Of a stretch of DNA of 64,000 nt, positions 9,090 to 17,387 are shown piece after piece. The notes beneath the pieces were generated by a model. It had not been told where the DNA came from, did not search any database, and worked only from the letters and a program-made list of their open reading frames with translations. The DNA lies in assembly GCF_947497045.1 (NCBI RefSeq), contig NZ_CANMEU010000002.1, positions 1 through 64,000 of the forward strand, given 5' to 3'. The stretch is from an uncultured Tateyamaria sp. (GTDB lineage: Bacteria; Pseudomonadota; Alphaproteobacteria; Rhodobacterales; Rhodobacteraceae). The number at the start of each line of letters is the position of its first letter. The first letter of the stretch is position 1. The position numbers were made by a program, and so were the translations under genes.

Positions 9090-9809
9090 GTGATTCAAAG
9101 AGTCGTCTTAAGCGAACAGGTCAAGGAGGAGCTCCTCGATGATATCTTGTCCGGTCGATATAAACCAGGAGATCGGCTTGTTGAATCGCAAATTGCCAAG
9201 CGTATGGGTATCAGCCAGTCACCGGTCAGAGAGGCCCTGCGCGACATGGTCGCGATGCGGTTCGTAGAGGTTGTCCCGCATAAAGGTGCGCGGGTCCGGC
9301 GGGTTGAGGAGCGCGAGATACTCGAAATCTATCCGGTGCGCGCAAGCCTTGAAGAACTGGCAGGGCGGCTTGCCGCGGAAAATGCAAAGCCCCATCTGGG
9401 CGAGCTGGAACGTGCTGTCGAGCGGATGACCAAGGCGTTCAAGATGAAAGATGCGCGCAAGATGGCTCATTGGGATGTGCAATTCCATCGCACCATCATG
9501 GAAGCCACCGGCAACCAGATTCTGATCGAGACATGGGGCTCGCTGATGATTGAGGCGCGGACCTATGTGACCCTGAGCAATCTCATGGCGCGGGTCCCCG
9601 ACCTTGACCTTGCGGACTGGCACGACCCCATCATCGAGGCGTTGCGTGAAGGCAACCCGGAGCGGTGCGGGGCGGAGATGCGCAATCACGTCGAGGCCTT
9701 TGGCGAGGTGATGAAGAACATTTTCGACAGCAAGCAGGGCACGACCGATCCGGACCGTCAGACCGCTTCAGTGGATTACCCCGCTGCGCCAACGGCGCGC
9801 ACCGGTTAG
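9090..9809 (+). CDS. GntR family regulator, FCD (FadR) subfamily
   Basis: A 239-residue DNA-binding regulator. The N-terminal winged helix-turn-helix (residues about 7-75) shows the GntR signature GRYKPGDRLVESQIAKRM and SQSPVREALRDM. The C-terminal all-helical FCD ligand domain (about 80-220) contains the metal-ligand pattern WDVQFHRTIMEATGN and a later RNHVEAF. Members usually sense a small organic acid that is the substrate or an intermediate of the pathway next door and leave DNA on binding it. It starts with GTG at 9090, the first sensible start before the HTH. It stands in front of the phosphotransferase and transport island in the same direction, and I expect it to control that island. 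Confidence 0.9.
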   Translation: MIQRVVLSEQVKEELLDDILSGRYKPGDRLVESQIAKRMGISQSPVREALRDMVAMRFVEVVPHKGARVRRVEEREILEIYPVRASLEELAGRLAAENAKPHLGELERAVERMTKAFKMKDARKMAHWDVQFHRTIMEATGNQILIETWGSLMIEARTYVTLSNLMARVPDLDLADWHDPIIEALREGNPERCGAEMRNHVEAFGEVMKNIFDSKQGTTDPDRQTASVDYPAAPTARTG

Positions 9810-9854
9810 GCGCGGGCAGGGTTCCGGGATTTCCGAGCATGGTGGTATTTTGTG

Positions 9855-10541
9855 ATGCGTAAAGTGACACTTGCGTTCCTGCGACATGCGAAAGTGCCGT
9901 CGCACGAGGGCGATATGCCGCTGACCGAGGATTCAAGCCCCGACATTGAAGCGGCGGTGCCACGGCTGCGAAAACTGGCCTCTGCAAACAGCAAATTTCT
10001 GTTTTTGGCGACCAAGACCCATCGGTCGCGTCAGACGGCCGAGGCGCTGCGGGCTGCGATCGACCCTGGCGCACCCGAGGTAAAACCCGCCTGGGGCCTG
10101 CGTAATCCTGATGTCTATCTGGCTGGTTCGCGTGTGGAACTGGGGTCCAAGGCGGAATTCTTTGCATCGCAATGCGCCTATTTCGAGATGACGCCAAAGG
10201 CTGTGCGGGGCCAGACGTTTTATGATGGCTTTCTGACCGCGCCAGATCGCATCGAATACTGGCTATTCAGCAAAAACCCACCCGGCGAGAACGCAGCGGC
10301 GGTTGCCAAGCGGGTGTTGCAGTTCGCGCAAAGCTTTCTGGCGGCGCCTGACCAGTCCGACCTTGTGGTTGCCTGCGTCACCCATTCGCCGGTGATGCGT
10401 GCGATCCTGCTGGAAGGTCTGGGCCGTGTTGACACCGGAGAGCCGAACTGGGTCGAAGAGATCGTGCTTGAGGTGTCTCGGGACGGTATGGCCTATCGGT
10501 TCCGTGATCACGTGGGAACCTTGCCGCTTCTTCCTGAGTAG
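9855..10541 (+). CDS. histidine phosphatase family protein (phosphoglycerate-mutase-like)
   Basis: A 228-residue member of the branch-1 histidine phosphatases. The phospho-acceptor motif is LRHAKV with His11 (RHA in place of the usual RHG), a conserved Arg follows in THRSRQTAEAL, and the second catalytic histidine is His177 in CVTHSPVM. These enzymes remove phosphate from small molecules or proteins through a phosphohistidine. The ATG at 9855 is used; a GTG one codon earlier is possible. It sits between the regulator and the phosphotransferase genes. A phosphatase beside an ATP-dependent phosphotransferase suggests it acts on the same phosphorylated metabolite, but this is inference only. Confidence 0.8.
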   Translation: MRKVTLAFLRHAKVPSHEGDMPLTEDSSPDIEAAVPRLRKLASANSKFLFLATKTHRSRQTAEALRAAIDPGAPEVKPAWGLRNPDVYLAGSRVELGSKAEFFASQCAYFEMTPKAVRGQTFYDGFLTAPDRIEYWLFSKNPPGENAAAVAKRVLQFAQSFLAAPDQSDLVVACVTHSPVMRAILLEGLGRVDTGEPNWVEEIVLEVSRDGMAYRFRDHVGTLPLLPE

Positions 10542-10868
10542 GTGCAACAGAAGCGGCAACTGTTTTGCATTGCTAAAACCATTGGTTTGGCAATCAGAAT
10601 GCGATCGCTTTGCTCATTGCCGCATTCTGTTGTGTTTGACACTCTGTGACACCCCAAAAGGGTGTGGCCGGAACATGCCGAAATCTCTTGGAAATCGAAA
10701 AACTACCAATGCAGGTGCAGAAAATTGAACGCGCCCGCTCCATAGTGGTGTCCAATTTAATGCATGTAAGTCAATTTGTTAGAGCGTGTTCGTGTGGATG
10801 ATCTGAGTGTCAGATGTATGGATAATGAATTATCGATAATCGCTTGACTTAAAATATGATCGCTGCTT
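10542..10868. other. 327-base intergenic region before the phosphotransferase operon
   Basis: This stretch is noticeably richer in A and T than its neighbours and has no credible gene. A weak stem (ACACCC/GGGTGT, 10649-10665) lacks a T run. The right end holds the operator and promoter listed separately. Confidence 0.5.
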
Positions 10869-10873
10869 ATGCT
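10829..10873 (+). promoter_or_regulatory. promoter and candidate GntR operator of the catabolic island
   Basis: ATTATCGATAAT at 10829-10840 is a perfect 12-base palindrome. It is followed by a -35 hexamer TTGACT (10844-10849), an 18-base spacer and a -10 hexamer TATGCT (10868-10873). The predicted transcription start near 10880 lies upstream of the chosen start codon at 10920 and rules out the in-frame ATG at 10869. The core ATCGATAATCG repeats before the GntR gene. An operator touching the -35 box is a normal repressor position. Confidence 0.65.
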
Positions 10874-10919
10874 TTCGAAATTCACGAGTGGAACGCTGCG
10901 AGCTCTCTGGGAGGACATC

Positions 10920-12650
10920 ATGGGTTTGGATGAAACAAAGGTGCTGGGCCAAAATCTGGGTTCGGACGATTTCCCTGTGGCATGGGATACAGGTGAGGGT
11001 GACCTTTTCTGGATCCTTGATGATCTGCATTGCCCCAATCCACTGTCGCCGATGTTCTTTGACATTGGTGGATGGTGGCTGACCTGCGACCATATGTTCC
11101 GACGGTTCGGAACGCCTTTTGCAAGTGACTGGATCGCCAAAAACGTGAATGGCTACCTTTATACGGCGGCGCTGCCAGCCACGCCCGGCATTCATGTCGA
11201 GGCGACGGAATATCAAAACCGGTATGTCCCACGGGTTCCAAGAGACGAAGAATATGCAGGCAAGATCGGGGCTTATCTGGGCAACGTGCTGCCTCACTAC
11301 GCCGAAAATTTCCTGGACTGGTGGAATGACCGCATTCTGCCCGAGATGAAGACGAATTTCGCCTACATTGATGGGTTTGACAAAGCGGGCGCAAGTCTGA
11401 CGTCACTGGCGGTTCTGCTCGAAGACACCATCGATATCCATGACCGACACTGGAAAATTCACTGGATGCTGAACTTTGCCCAGTTCTCTGCCACGATGGC
11501 GCTGAACGGCGCGATTGACGAATTCAAGCCCGATGCCGACCCTGCCTTGAAGGGACGTCTGCAGAGTTCGGTCAAGGATCGCAACTGGGACTCGGTCGAG
11601 GCCCTTTGGAAGATGAAAGAGGCCGTGAAGGCGAACGGGACGCTGATGGGTGCCTTCAAAGGGTTCACCGCGGCGGACGTGATGGAAACGCTGCAAGGCT
11701 CCGCTGACGGAAAAGCCTTTGTCACGGACATGCTGGAGCCCTATCTGGAAGAATTCGGTCATAAGGCCTTGTGGAGCCATGAGACGATGTTCCCGCTTTG
11801 GATGGAAAATCCGGGGCCGGCGATCGAGGCGGTGCGCGGCTATGTCGTGTCGGACTACGACTATCCCAAGACGATCAAGGAAGTCGAAGATGACCTGAAG
11901 GCCGCCATCGCCGAATGCATGCAAGGCGTTCAGGGCGAAGCGGCAGACAAGCTGCAAGCCGCACTTGACCAGTCATTGAAGATGAACCCGCTGACGCCGG
12001 ATCACCATTTCTACATCGATCAGGGCACAAACGCACGTCTGCGTACCGTGCTGATCGCCATCGGCAACAAGATGGTCGAGATGGATATACTGGACGACAA
12101 GGAAGACATCAATTTCCTGCGCTATAACGAATTGCGGGCGCTGGTAGGGGACAAAGACGCCTATGACGCGCGCGAGATCGTCTCGGATCGGCGCGACGAA
12201 CATGAGGAAGCAACTCAAAAACGGCCACCCGACTGGCTTGGCACTGTCACGCAAGAGGCGCTTGACTTCCCTTATGCCGGTCTGTGGGGCTTTCCCGAGC
12301 GGTTCTATCGTGAGCCACCAACCAAGGCAGGTGAAATCACCGGGCTGGCGGCCAGTCCGGGCGTGATCGAGGCGAAGGCCCGCGTGATTACCTCGCTCGA
12401 CCAGTTCCACACGGTGCAAGAGGGCGAAATCCTTGTCTGCCGTATGACCAACCCGGCCTGGGTCGTTCTGTTTACTCAGATTTCTGGCCTTGTGACGGAT
12501 GCTGGCGGGACGACCTCGCATTCGGCCGTGGTGTCGCGCGAATTTGGTTTGCCAGCCGTTGTCGGAACCTCGGTTGCGACCAAAGATATCAAGACCGGCG
12601 ACACGCTGCGTGTGAACGGCACGACCGGTGTTGTTGAAATCCTGAACTGA
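10920..12650 (+). CDS. acceptor/swivel subunit of a split PEP-synthase-type phosphotransferase
   Basis: A 576-residue protein of the PEP-utilising superfamily that lacks the ATP-grasp domain. Residues 1 to about 450 are a helical region resembling the acceptor-binding domain of rifampin phosphotransferase (FGHKALW and a following proline-rich turn, then INFLRYNELRALVG). The last 100 residues are the swivelling phosphohistidine domain: GEILVCRMTNPAW, then GGTTSHSAVVSREFG with the expected carrier His534, and LRVNGTTG. Its ATP-grasp partner is encoded two genes downstream. The same division occurs in phenylphosphate synthase (PpsA/PpsB), which phosphorylates phenol for anaerobic degradation; no UbiD-like carboxylase is present here. 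The start at 10920 has GGGAGGA at 10909-10915. The acceptor molecule is unknown. Confidence 0.82.
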   Translation: MGLDETKVLGQNLGSDDFPVAWDTGEGDLFWILDDLHCPNPLSPMFFDIGGWWLTCDHMFRRFGTPFASDWIAKNVNGYLYTAALPATPGIHVEATEYQNRYVPRVPRDEEYAGKIGAYLGNVLPHYAENFLDWWNDRILPEMKTNFAYIDGFDKAGASLTSLAVLLEDTIDIHDRHWKIHWMLNFAQFSATMALNGAIDEFKPDADPALKGRLQSSVKDRNWDSVEALWKMKEAVKANGTLMGAFKGFTAADVMETLQGSADGKAFVTDMLEPYLEEFGHKALWSHETMFPLWMENPGPAIEAVRGYVVSDYDYPKTIKEVEDDLKAAIAECMQGVQGEAADKLQAALDQSLKMNPLTPDHHFYIDQGTNARLRTVLIAIGNKMVEMDILDDKEDINFLRYNELRALVGDKDAYDAREIVSDRRDEHEEATQKRPPDWLGTVTQEALDFPYAGLWGFPERFYREPPTKAGEITGLAASPGVIEAKARVITSLDQFHTVQEGEILVCRMTNPAWVVLFTQISGLVTDAGGTTSHSAVVSREFGLPAVVGTSVATKDIKTGDTLRVNGTTGVVEILN

Positions 12651-12687
12651 TCCGCAGCAGTCTTTCGCCCAAGCAAGGATACCTCTC

Positions 12688-13410
12688 ATGGCACCTCGCA
12701 TGATAGATCTATCGATGCCGGTTCATGCCGAGATGAAGTTGTTTCCGCGCATTGAGAAATTGCGGATGGAGATGAAGGAATCCTGGTCGGAATTTGCCGC
12801 AGGGATCGGTGCCAACGAATATGGCGAAGACCATCTGACGGCCCATTACGCGGTGACCCTGAGTGATCATGCGGGCACCCATATTGATGCCATCAAGCAT
12901 ATGGGGCACGAAAATTCACCCGGGCCGGAGGGCATACCGCTTGAATACTGCTTTGGGGACGGGGTTGTGCTCGATTTCCGTCACCTCGACTACGGCACGG
13001 CGATCACCGTGCCGGATATGGAAAGGGCGCTGTCCAGGATCGGCTATAAGATCAAGCCGCGCGATATCGTGCTGATCCGGACGGGCGCGTCAGACTATAA
13101 CGACGAAGATCGCTATCTCACGGATCATGTGGGCATGTCGGCAGAAGCCACCAAGTGGCTGATCGATCAGGACTGCCGGGTGACAGGCATCGACGCACCA
13201 ACCTACGACCCGCCGATCTGGGCCATGTTCGAGACGAGGAAATTCTGGCTTGCCCACAAGGTCATGCAAACGGACCCTTACTGGCATATCGAGAACCTTG
13301 TGAACCTTGGCGATCTGCCGCCGCATGGGTTCAAGCTTTCGGTCTTTCCAGTGAAATGGGTCGGCACAACAGGGGCCCCGGTACGTGCCGTGGGAATGAT
13401 CGATGAGTGA
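12688..13410 (+). CDS. cyclase-family (kynurenine formamidase-like) metal hydrolase
   Basis: A 240-residue member of the cyclase/KynB/isatin hydrolase family, which hydrolyses amides, lactams or lactones with a bound metal. The metal motif HAGTHIDAIKH at residues 61-71 supplies His61, His65, Asp67 and His71; the usual proline before the last histidine is replaced by Ile-Lys. A second conserved segment is GIDAPTYDPPIW. AAGGAT precedes the start by eight bases. The gene lies between the two phosphotransferase subunits and its last eight bases overlap the start of the ATP-grasp gene. This placement strongly suggests that it works on the same substrate, perhaps opening a ring before or after phosphorylation. 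Confidence 0.85.
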   Translation: MAPRMIDLSMPVHAEMKLFPRIEKLRMEMKESWSEFAAGIGANEYGEDHLTAHYAVTLSDHAGTHIDAIKHMGHENSPGPEGIPLEYCFGDGVVLDFRHLDYGTAITVPDMERALSRIGYKIKPRDIVLIRTGASDYNDEDRYLTDHVGMSAEATKWLIDQDCRVTGIDAPTYDPPIWAMFETRKFWLAHKVMQTDPYWHIENLVNLGDLPPHGFKLSVFPVKWVGTTGAPVRAVGMIDE

Positions 13411-14218
13411 ACACGTGATCTGGTTTTCCGAACCGGCCTGCTGTGAGGTTGCAAATGCAGGCGGCAAGGGGGCGAGCCTTGCGTCAATGACGCAACAGGG
13501 TTTGCCGGTGCCCGGTGGTTTCGCCGTGCCCGCAGATGTTCTTGCGACATGTGTCGATGCTGAAAAGCTGCGCGCATTTGCCCGTGCCAGGGACCACTAC
13601 GCCGCTATCAAACTGGTGGAAGAAACAGCCATCGTGCCTCGGGCGGTGCTGGATGCCTACGCGGAACTTGGCGGTGGCATGGTTGCGGTCCGGTCATCGG
13701 CCAGCGCCGAGGACAGCGAAGCGGCGAGCTATGCCGGGCAGCAGGAAACCTATCTGGAAGTGTCTGGCGCAGAGGATGTACGCAGGCGCGTCATCGATTG
13801 CTGGGCCTCGTTCTTTTCCGAGCGTGCGCTGTTCTATCGCGGCGAGAAGGGCTCGCTTGATGACCTGCGCATGGCTGTCGTCATCCAGAACATGGTCGAT
13901 GCCGACAAGGCCGGGGTGGTCTTTTCGAACCATCCCGTCACCCGCCGCAAGGACAGGATGATGATCGAAGCGGTGCATGGCCTCGGAGAGCAGGTTGTCT
14001 CGGGTGAAGTGACGCCGGACCAGTATATTGTTGACCGAAAAGGCCGCGAAAAGAAATCACAAATCCCACATGGCGGTGTTCTGACACAAGCGGAGCTGAC
14101 CCGGATATCGGAACTCGCCGTGCAGTTGGAGACTCACTACGGCAAGCCGCAGGACGTCGAATGGGCGATCTTCCAGAACGATGTCTTTTTGTTGCAATCC
14201 CGGCCGATCACGGCGTGA
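13403..14218 (+). CDS. ATP-grasp subunit of the split PEP-synthase-type phosphotransferase
   Basis: A 271-residue protein made only of the PEP synthase/PPDK nucleotide-binding domain. Visible are GGKGASLASM with Lys22 near the N terminus, VRSSASAEDSEAASYAGQQ with Arg97, the strand QNMVDADKAGVVFSNHP, EAVHGLGEQVVSG, and the closing LLQSRPITA at 263-271. It should bind ATP and phosphorylate the swivel histidine of the subunit at 10920-12650. It is shorter than the usual domain of about 330 residues; the shortfall is between residues 60 and 90. The start overlaps the end of the cyclase gene, so all three proteins are probably made together. PpsB of phenylphosphate synthase is the closest known arrangement. 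Confidence 0.85.
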   Translation: MSEHVIWFSEPACCEVANAGGKGASLASMTQQGLPVPGGFAVPADVLATCVDAEKLRAFARARDHYAAIKLVEETAIVPRAVLDAYAELGGGMVAVRSSASAEDSEAASYAGQQETYLEVSGAEDVRRRVIDCWASFFSERALFYRGEKGSLDDLRMAVVIQNMVDADKAGVVFSNHPVTRRKDRMMIEAVHGLGEQVVSGEVTPDQYIVDRKGREKKSQIPHGGVLTQAELTRISELAVQLETHYGKPQDVEWAIFQNDVFLLQSRPITA

Positions 14219-14310
14219 GCGCATAGGCTTAAGGGCCAGAAGGACTACGCGGTTCCCGAATGGATCGAAACCGTGCGGGGCGATGGGTACATAACGGAGG
14301 AGACTGATCT

Positions 14311-14784
14311 ATGGACGTTCAAAAACTGTTTGCAGCGGCAATTCTGGCGCTTGTTCCACTATCGGCATTGGCAGAGACACATGGCCCCACATTGCCAGCA
14401 CTCGTGATGCAGCCCAACGCCGAGCGCGTGACCTTCGAACATATCGATGCGCTGAATGCCTGCGATTGGGACAGGCTGATGGCGCAATACCCCGAAGAAG
14501 TTCTGTTCATCCTTCCCAACGGTGTCTGGGTCGAGGGCCGCGCTGCGATTGGTGATGTCTTTGCCGGGTTCTGCACGCCGCGCGAAGAGGGCGGCTTTCT
14601 GGGTGCGACCTTTATCGCCGAAAAGGTGAAGACCGTCGGTGACACCGTGAACGTGTCCTGGCGGGTCGAAGCGGACTGGTTGGCCGAACCCTACAAGGGG
14701 GGCGACGCCTACGTCACACGTGACGGGCTGATGTACGCGCAGGTCACCACATTCGATCCTGCCGATATGAAATTTGCTGAGTAG
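14311..14784 (+). CDS. secreted SnoaL/NTF2-like protein
   Basis: A 157-residue protein with a Sec signal peptide (LFAAAILALVPLSALAET, cleavage near residue 22). The mature part has the curved-sheet pattern of SnoaL/DUF4440 domains: a helix with FEHIDALNACDWDRLMAQY, then GVWVEGRAAIGDVFAGF and beta strands ending in YAQVTTFD. Such domains bind small hydrophobic molecules or act as simple isomerases, hydrolases or association domains. A GGAGGAG site lies before the ATG. It stands directly before the ABC transporter genes, so a periplasmic role in handling the imported compound is plausible. No catalytic residues can be assigned. Confidence 0.75.
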   Translation: MDVQKLFAAAILALVPLSALAETHGPTLPALVMQPNAERVTFEHIDALNACDWDRLMAQYPEEVLFILPNGVWVEGRAAIGDVFAGFCTPREEGGFLGATFIAEKVKTVGDTVNVSWRVEADWLAEPYKGGDAYVTRDGLMYAQVTTFDPADMKFAE

Positions 14785-14850
14785 CGGAAAAGGTTGCATG
14801 CCCCGGACGGGCATGCGGCACCGCGGATCGATGAAAAGGAACTGCCTGGG

Positions 14851-15702
14851 ATGCTCTTGATCGACGCCATCTTTATCGGCCTCTTGGAAGCCTCGCCCCT
14901 CATTCTGGCGGCGATGGGCTTTACGCTGATCTTCTATCTCAATGGCTTTATGAACATCGCCTATGCAGAAAGCATCACCTTCGGTGCATACTTCGCGGTC
15001 TTGTTCAATGTAGTGCTTGGGGCGCATTTCTATCTGTCTATCGTGCCATCGATGCTGTTGTCGGGCTGCCTGAGTGTGGCAGTTTACCTCGCGATTTTCC
15101 GCCCCGCCCTGAACCGTGGCGTCGGACCGACAGAGATGATCATCCTGTCTGTCGGGGTGTCGTTCATGCTGCGCTACGGGCTGATCCTCGTGGTCGGACC
15201 CGAGAACCTGTTCCTGAATGAGCCCAATATCACCTACATGCAGTTCATGGGGCTGGGGGCCTCGAACCTGCAACTGGTCGCTTTGGTGCTGGTCTTTGTT
15301 GGTGCGGGCGTCCTCTATTGGATGATCTACAACACGGGCCTTGGCGAGCAGATGCGCGGGCTTGCCAACAACCATGATCTGGCAATGGCAAGCGGGATCA
15401 ACCCGCACCGCACGTCCGTGGCCATCTGGTTCATTGCCGGATGCGCGGGCGGGTTGTCGGGTGTCTTTTCCGGCGTCTTCGCACAGGTGACACCCTATAT
15501 GGGTTGGAACGTCATTCTGATCACCATGCTGGTGACCATCGTGGCCGGTATCGGCAGCGTCCGCGGGGCTGTGATCGCCGCCGTTGTGGCCGGTGTTCTG
15601 ACCGCTTTCATCACATTGGTCACCAAACCGCTTTATTCCGAAGTGGCCCTGCTCATGGCGTTTATCGGGGTTCTGACCTTCCGCGGCGCGAGGACAGCAT
15701 AA
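14851..15702 (+). CDS. ABC transporter permease, branched-chain amino acid (LivH) type
   Basis: A 283-residue membrane protein of the LivH permease family. About eight hydrophobic segments begin with LEASPLILAAMGFTLIFYLN. The family features NIAYAESITFGAYFAVL and the cytoplasmic coupling helix region GLGEQMRGLANNHDLAMASGIN are clear. The ATG at 14851 follows AAAAGGA; a TTG 19 codons upstream would add a non-membrane leader and is less likely. It forms one half of the inner-membrane channel with the next gene, overlapping it by one base (TAATG). LivH-type systems import amino acids, amides and also aromatic or small organic acids, so the name does not fix the substrate. Confidence 0.92.
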   Translation: MLLIDAIFIGLLEASPLILAAMGFTLIFYLNGFMNIAYAESITFGAYFAVLFNVVLGAHFYLSIVPSMLLSGCLSVAVYLAIFRPALNRGVGPTEMIILSVGVSFMLRYGLILVVGPENLFLNEPNITYMQFMGLGASNLQLVALVLVFVGAGVLYWMIYNTGLGEQMRGLANNHDLAMASGINPHRTSVAIWFIAGCAGGLSGVFSGVFAQVTPYMGWNVILITMLVTIVAGIGSVRGAVIAAVVAGVLTAFITLVTKPLYSEVALLMAFIGVLTFRGARTA

Positions 15703-16634
15703 TGGACTACCTGATCTTCTCCTTCTCGCTGATGCTTGTCTACATCGGGTTGGCACAACTCCTGCACGTGCAATTTGGCCTTCTTGGTATCCCGAATTTC
15801 GGTGTCGTGGGTTTCTGGGGGCTGGGCCTTTATGGAACGGGGGTTCTCTATGTCAGCTATGATGTCCCGCTCGTGCCTGCGATCATTGTTGCGTCGCTTA
15901 TCGTGGCGGTGGTGTCTTATGTGCTGGCGTCGATGGTGCTGCAACGCAGTGGGCAGGCCATACTCGCCGCGACACTGGCTTTTGCTGCGATGGTGGCCAC
16001 GCTGGTGGTTACCGAAAAGCAGCTGACAAATGGGGTCCAGGGCCTTGGAACCATCGGGTTTCCGTTCGGCGATCTTGCATCGCGCAACGTTGTCTATTTT
16101 GGCGTGCTGCTGGCGGTGGTTGTGGCGCTGATATGGGTTTCGGCCAAGCTGCGCGACAGCCGCATGGGCCGTATGATGATTGCGATCCGCGACAACGAGG
16201 AACTCGCGGCCAGTCTGGGCAAGGATACAGCAGGCACCAAACGGACGGTGTTCGTGGTCACTTGCGCATTGATGGGCCTTCTTGGGGGGCTGACGGCACC
16301 ACTGCATCAGTTTCTGGTTCCCTACCATCTTGCGCCATCGTTGACCTTCGCGGTCTGGATTGCGCTGGTTCTTGGCGGCAAGAGCCATAATCTGGGTGCG
16401 ATGATCGGGGTCTTCGCCACCTTCGGGCTGTTTGACATCCTCATAGAGACCTACGCCCCGGTGCCTGCCGAACAGGCCATCATGCTGCCGAACTTCAAAC
16501 TGTTCTGCTATGGCGTCCTTTTGGTGATGATCATCATGTTCCGTCCAGCGGGTATGCTGGGCGAGGACCGTCCCCGCCATCGTGCGCGTGCCGATGCCGC
16601 CCCCGCCAATGACACAGCGGTCAAGGAGGGCTGA
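15702..16634 (+). CDS. ABC transporter permease, branched-chain amino acid (LivM) type
   Basis: A 310-residue LivM-type permease. It opens with YLIFSFSLMLVYIGLAQLLH and has eight to ten hydrophobic segments. The coupling region SRMGRMMIAIRDNEELAASLG and the conserved GLLGGLTAPLH follow in the expected order. The tail (GEDRPRHRARADAAPAND) is polar and cytoplasmic. The ATG shares one base with the stop of the preceding permease. It is followed within four bases by the first ATPase gene, so the four transporter genes form one tight operon. Confidence 0.92.
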   Translation: MDYLIFSFSLMLVYIGLAQLLHVQFGLLGIPNFGVVGFWGLGLYGTGVLYVSYDVPLVPAIIVASLIVAVVSYVLASMVLQRSGQAILAATLAFAAMVATLVVTEKQLTNGVQGLGTIGFPFGDLASRNVVYFGVLLAVVVALIWVSAKLRDSRMGRMMIAIRDNEELAASLGKDTAGTKRTVFVVTCALMGLLGGLTAPLHQFLVPYHLAPSLTFAVWIALVLGGKSHNLGAMIGVFATFGLFDILIETYAPVPAEQAIMLPNFKLFCYGVLLVMIIMFRPAGMLGEDRPRHRARADAAPANDTAVKEG

Positions 16635-16637
16635 GCG

Positions 16638-17384
16638 ATGAAACTGGAAGCCGAAAACCTGACCAAGGCCTATCACCAGCACGAGGTGGTCAATATCGAC
16701 AAGGTGGCATTTGGCGCGAAGGGTCTGGAAGGTCTGATCGGGCCCAATGGCGCGGGCAAAAGCACCCTGATGGGTCTGTTGACCCGGCGGATTGCACCGA
16801 CAAGTGGCCGGATCCGGCTTGATGTGGGATCGGGATCCCGGGAACTGAACCCGTTGAAATCGCATGAGGTGGCGCGCATCGGGTTGATCAAGACCAATCA
16901 GCGTATTCAGGGGTTTGACAGCCTCACGATCCGCGACTCGCTCCGGCTTGCGGTCACATCGCCCAGGTCCGAAGGTTTTATGAGCATCTTCGCGGGCGAA
17001 CGGGACCCCGAAGACGTGGAAGAACGTGTCTCGCGGCTGATCGAGGCTTTTCCCTTTACGGACCGGAATGGCTACGCCCGTTCAGGTGGCGAAAAGAAGT
17101 TGGTCGACATCCTGCGTTGTCTGATTGCCGAACCCAGGCTTTTGCTGATGGACGAACCCACTGCGGGGCTGCCTGATGATATCACCCGCACTGTTATGGA
17201 CATTGTCCGCCAGAAAGTGGCCGACGGAAAGATGCGCGTGGTTGTTGTCGAACATGACCTGCCGCTGATCTGGGAATACTGCGACTACGTTCATTTCCTG
17301 TCCGAAGGCAGCATCCTGTTCGAGGGCGCACCCGAAGAGGTGAAGTCCAATCGTGTCGTCGCTGAAAAGTACATGGGGGTGTAG
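16638..17384 (+). CDS. ABC transporter ATP-binding protein, LivG type
   Basis: A 248-residue ATPase. It has a Walker A motif GPNGAGKST, a signature motif degenerate as YARSGGEKKLVDI (the usual LSGGQ reads RSGGE), a Walker B LLLMDEPTAGL, and the switch histidine in VVVVEHDLPL. It pairs with the LivF-type ATPase that follows to drive the importer. The Q-loop region carries an insertion-like stretch (SPRSEGFMSIFAGERDPED), as in LivG proteins. GGAGGG precedes the start. Confidence 0.93.
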   Translation: MKLEAENLTKAYHQHEVVNIDKVAFGAKGLEGLIGPNGAGKSTLMGLLTRRIAPTSGRIRLDVGSGSRELNPLKSHEVARIGLIKTNQRIQGFDSLTIRDSLRLAVTSPRSEGFMSIFAGERDPEDVEERVSRLIEAFPFTDRNGYARSGGEKKLVDILRCLIAEPRLLLMDEPTAGLPDDITRTVMDIVRQKVADGKMRVVVVEHDLPLIWEYCDYVHFLSEGSILFEGAPEEVKSNRVVAEKYMGV

Positions 17385-17387
17385 GAC

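Noticed and set aside
10649-10665. A six-base-pair inverted repeat (ACACCC/GGGTGT) taken first as a terminator of the phosphatase gene
   Set aside because: The stem is short, the loop is A-rich and there is no T run, so I did not list it as a terminator.
14359-16865. Two long minus-strand open frames (465 and 410 codons) opposite the permease genes
   Set aside because: The plus strand has hydrophobic permeases with family motifs and tight operon spacing. The opposite frames are His/Gln/Asp-rich and have no recognisable domain.
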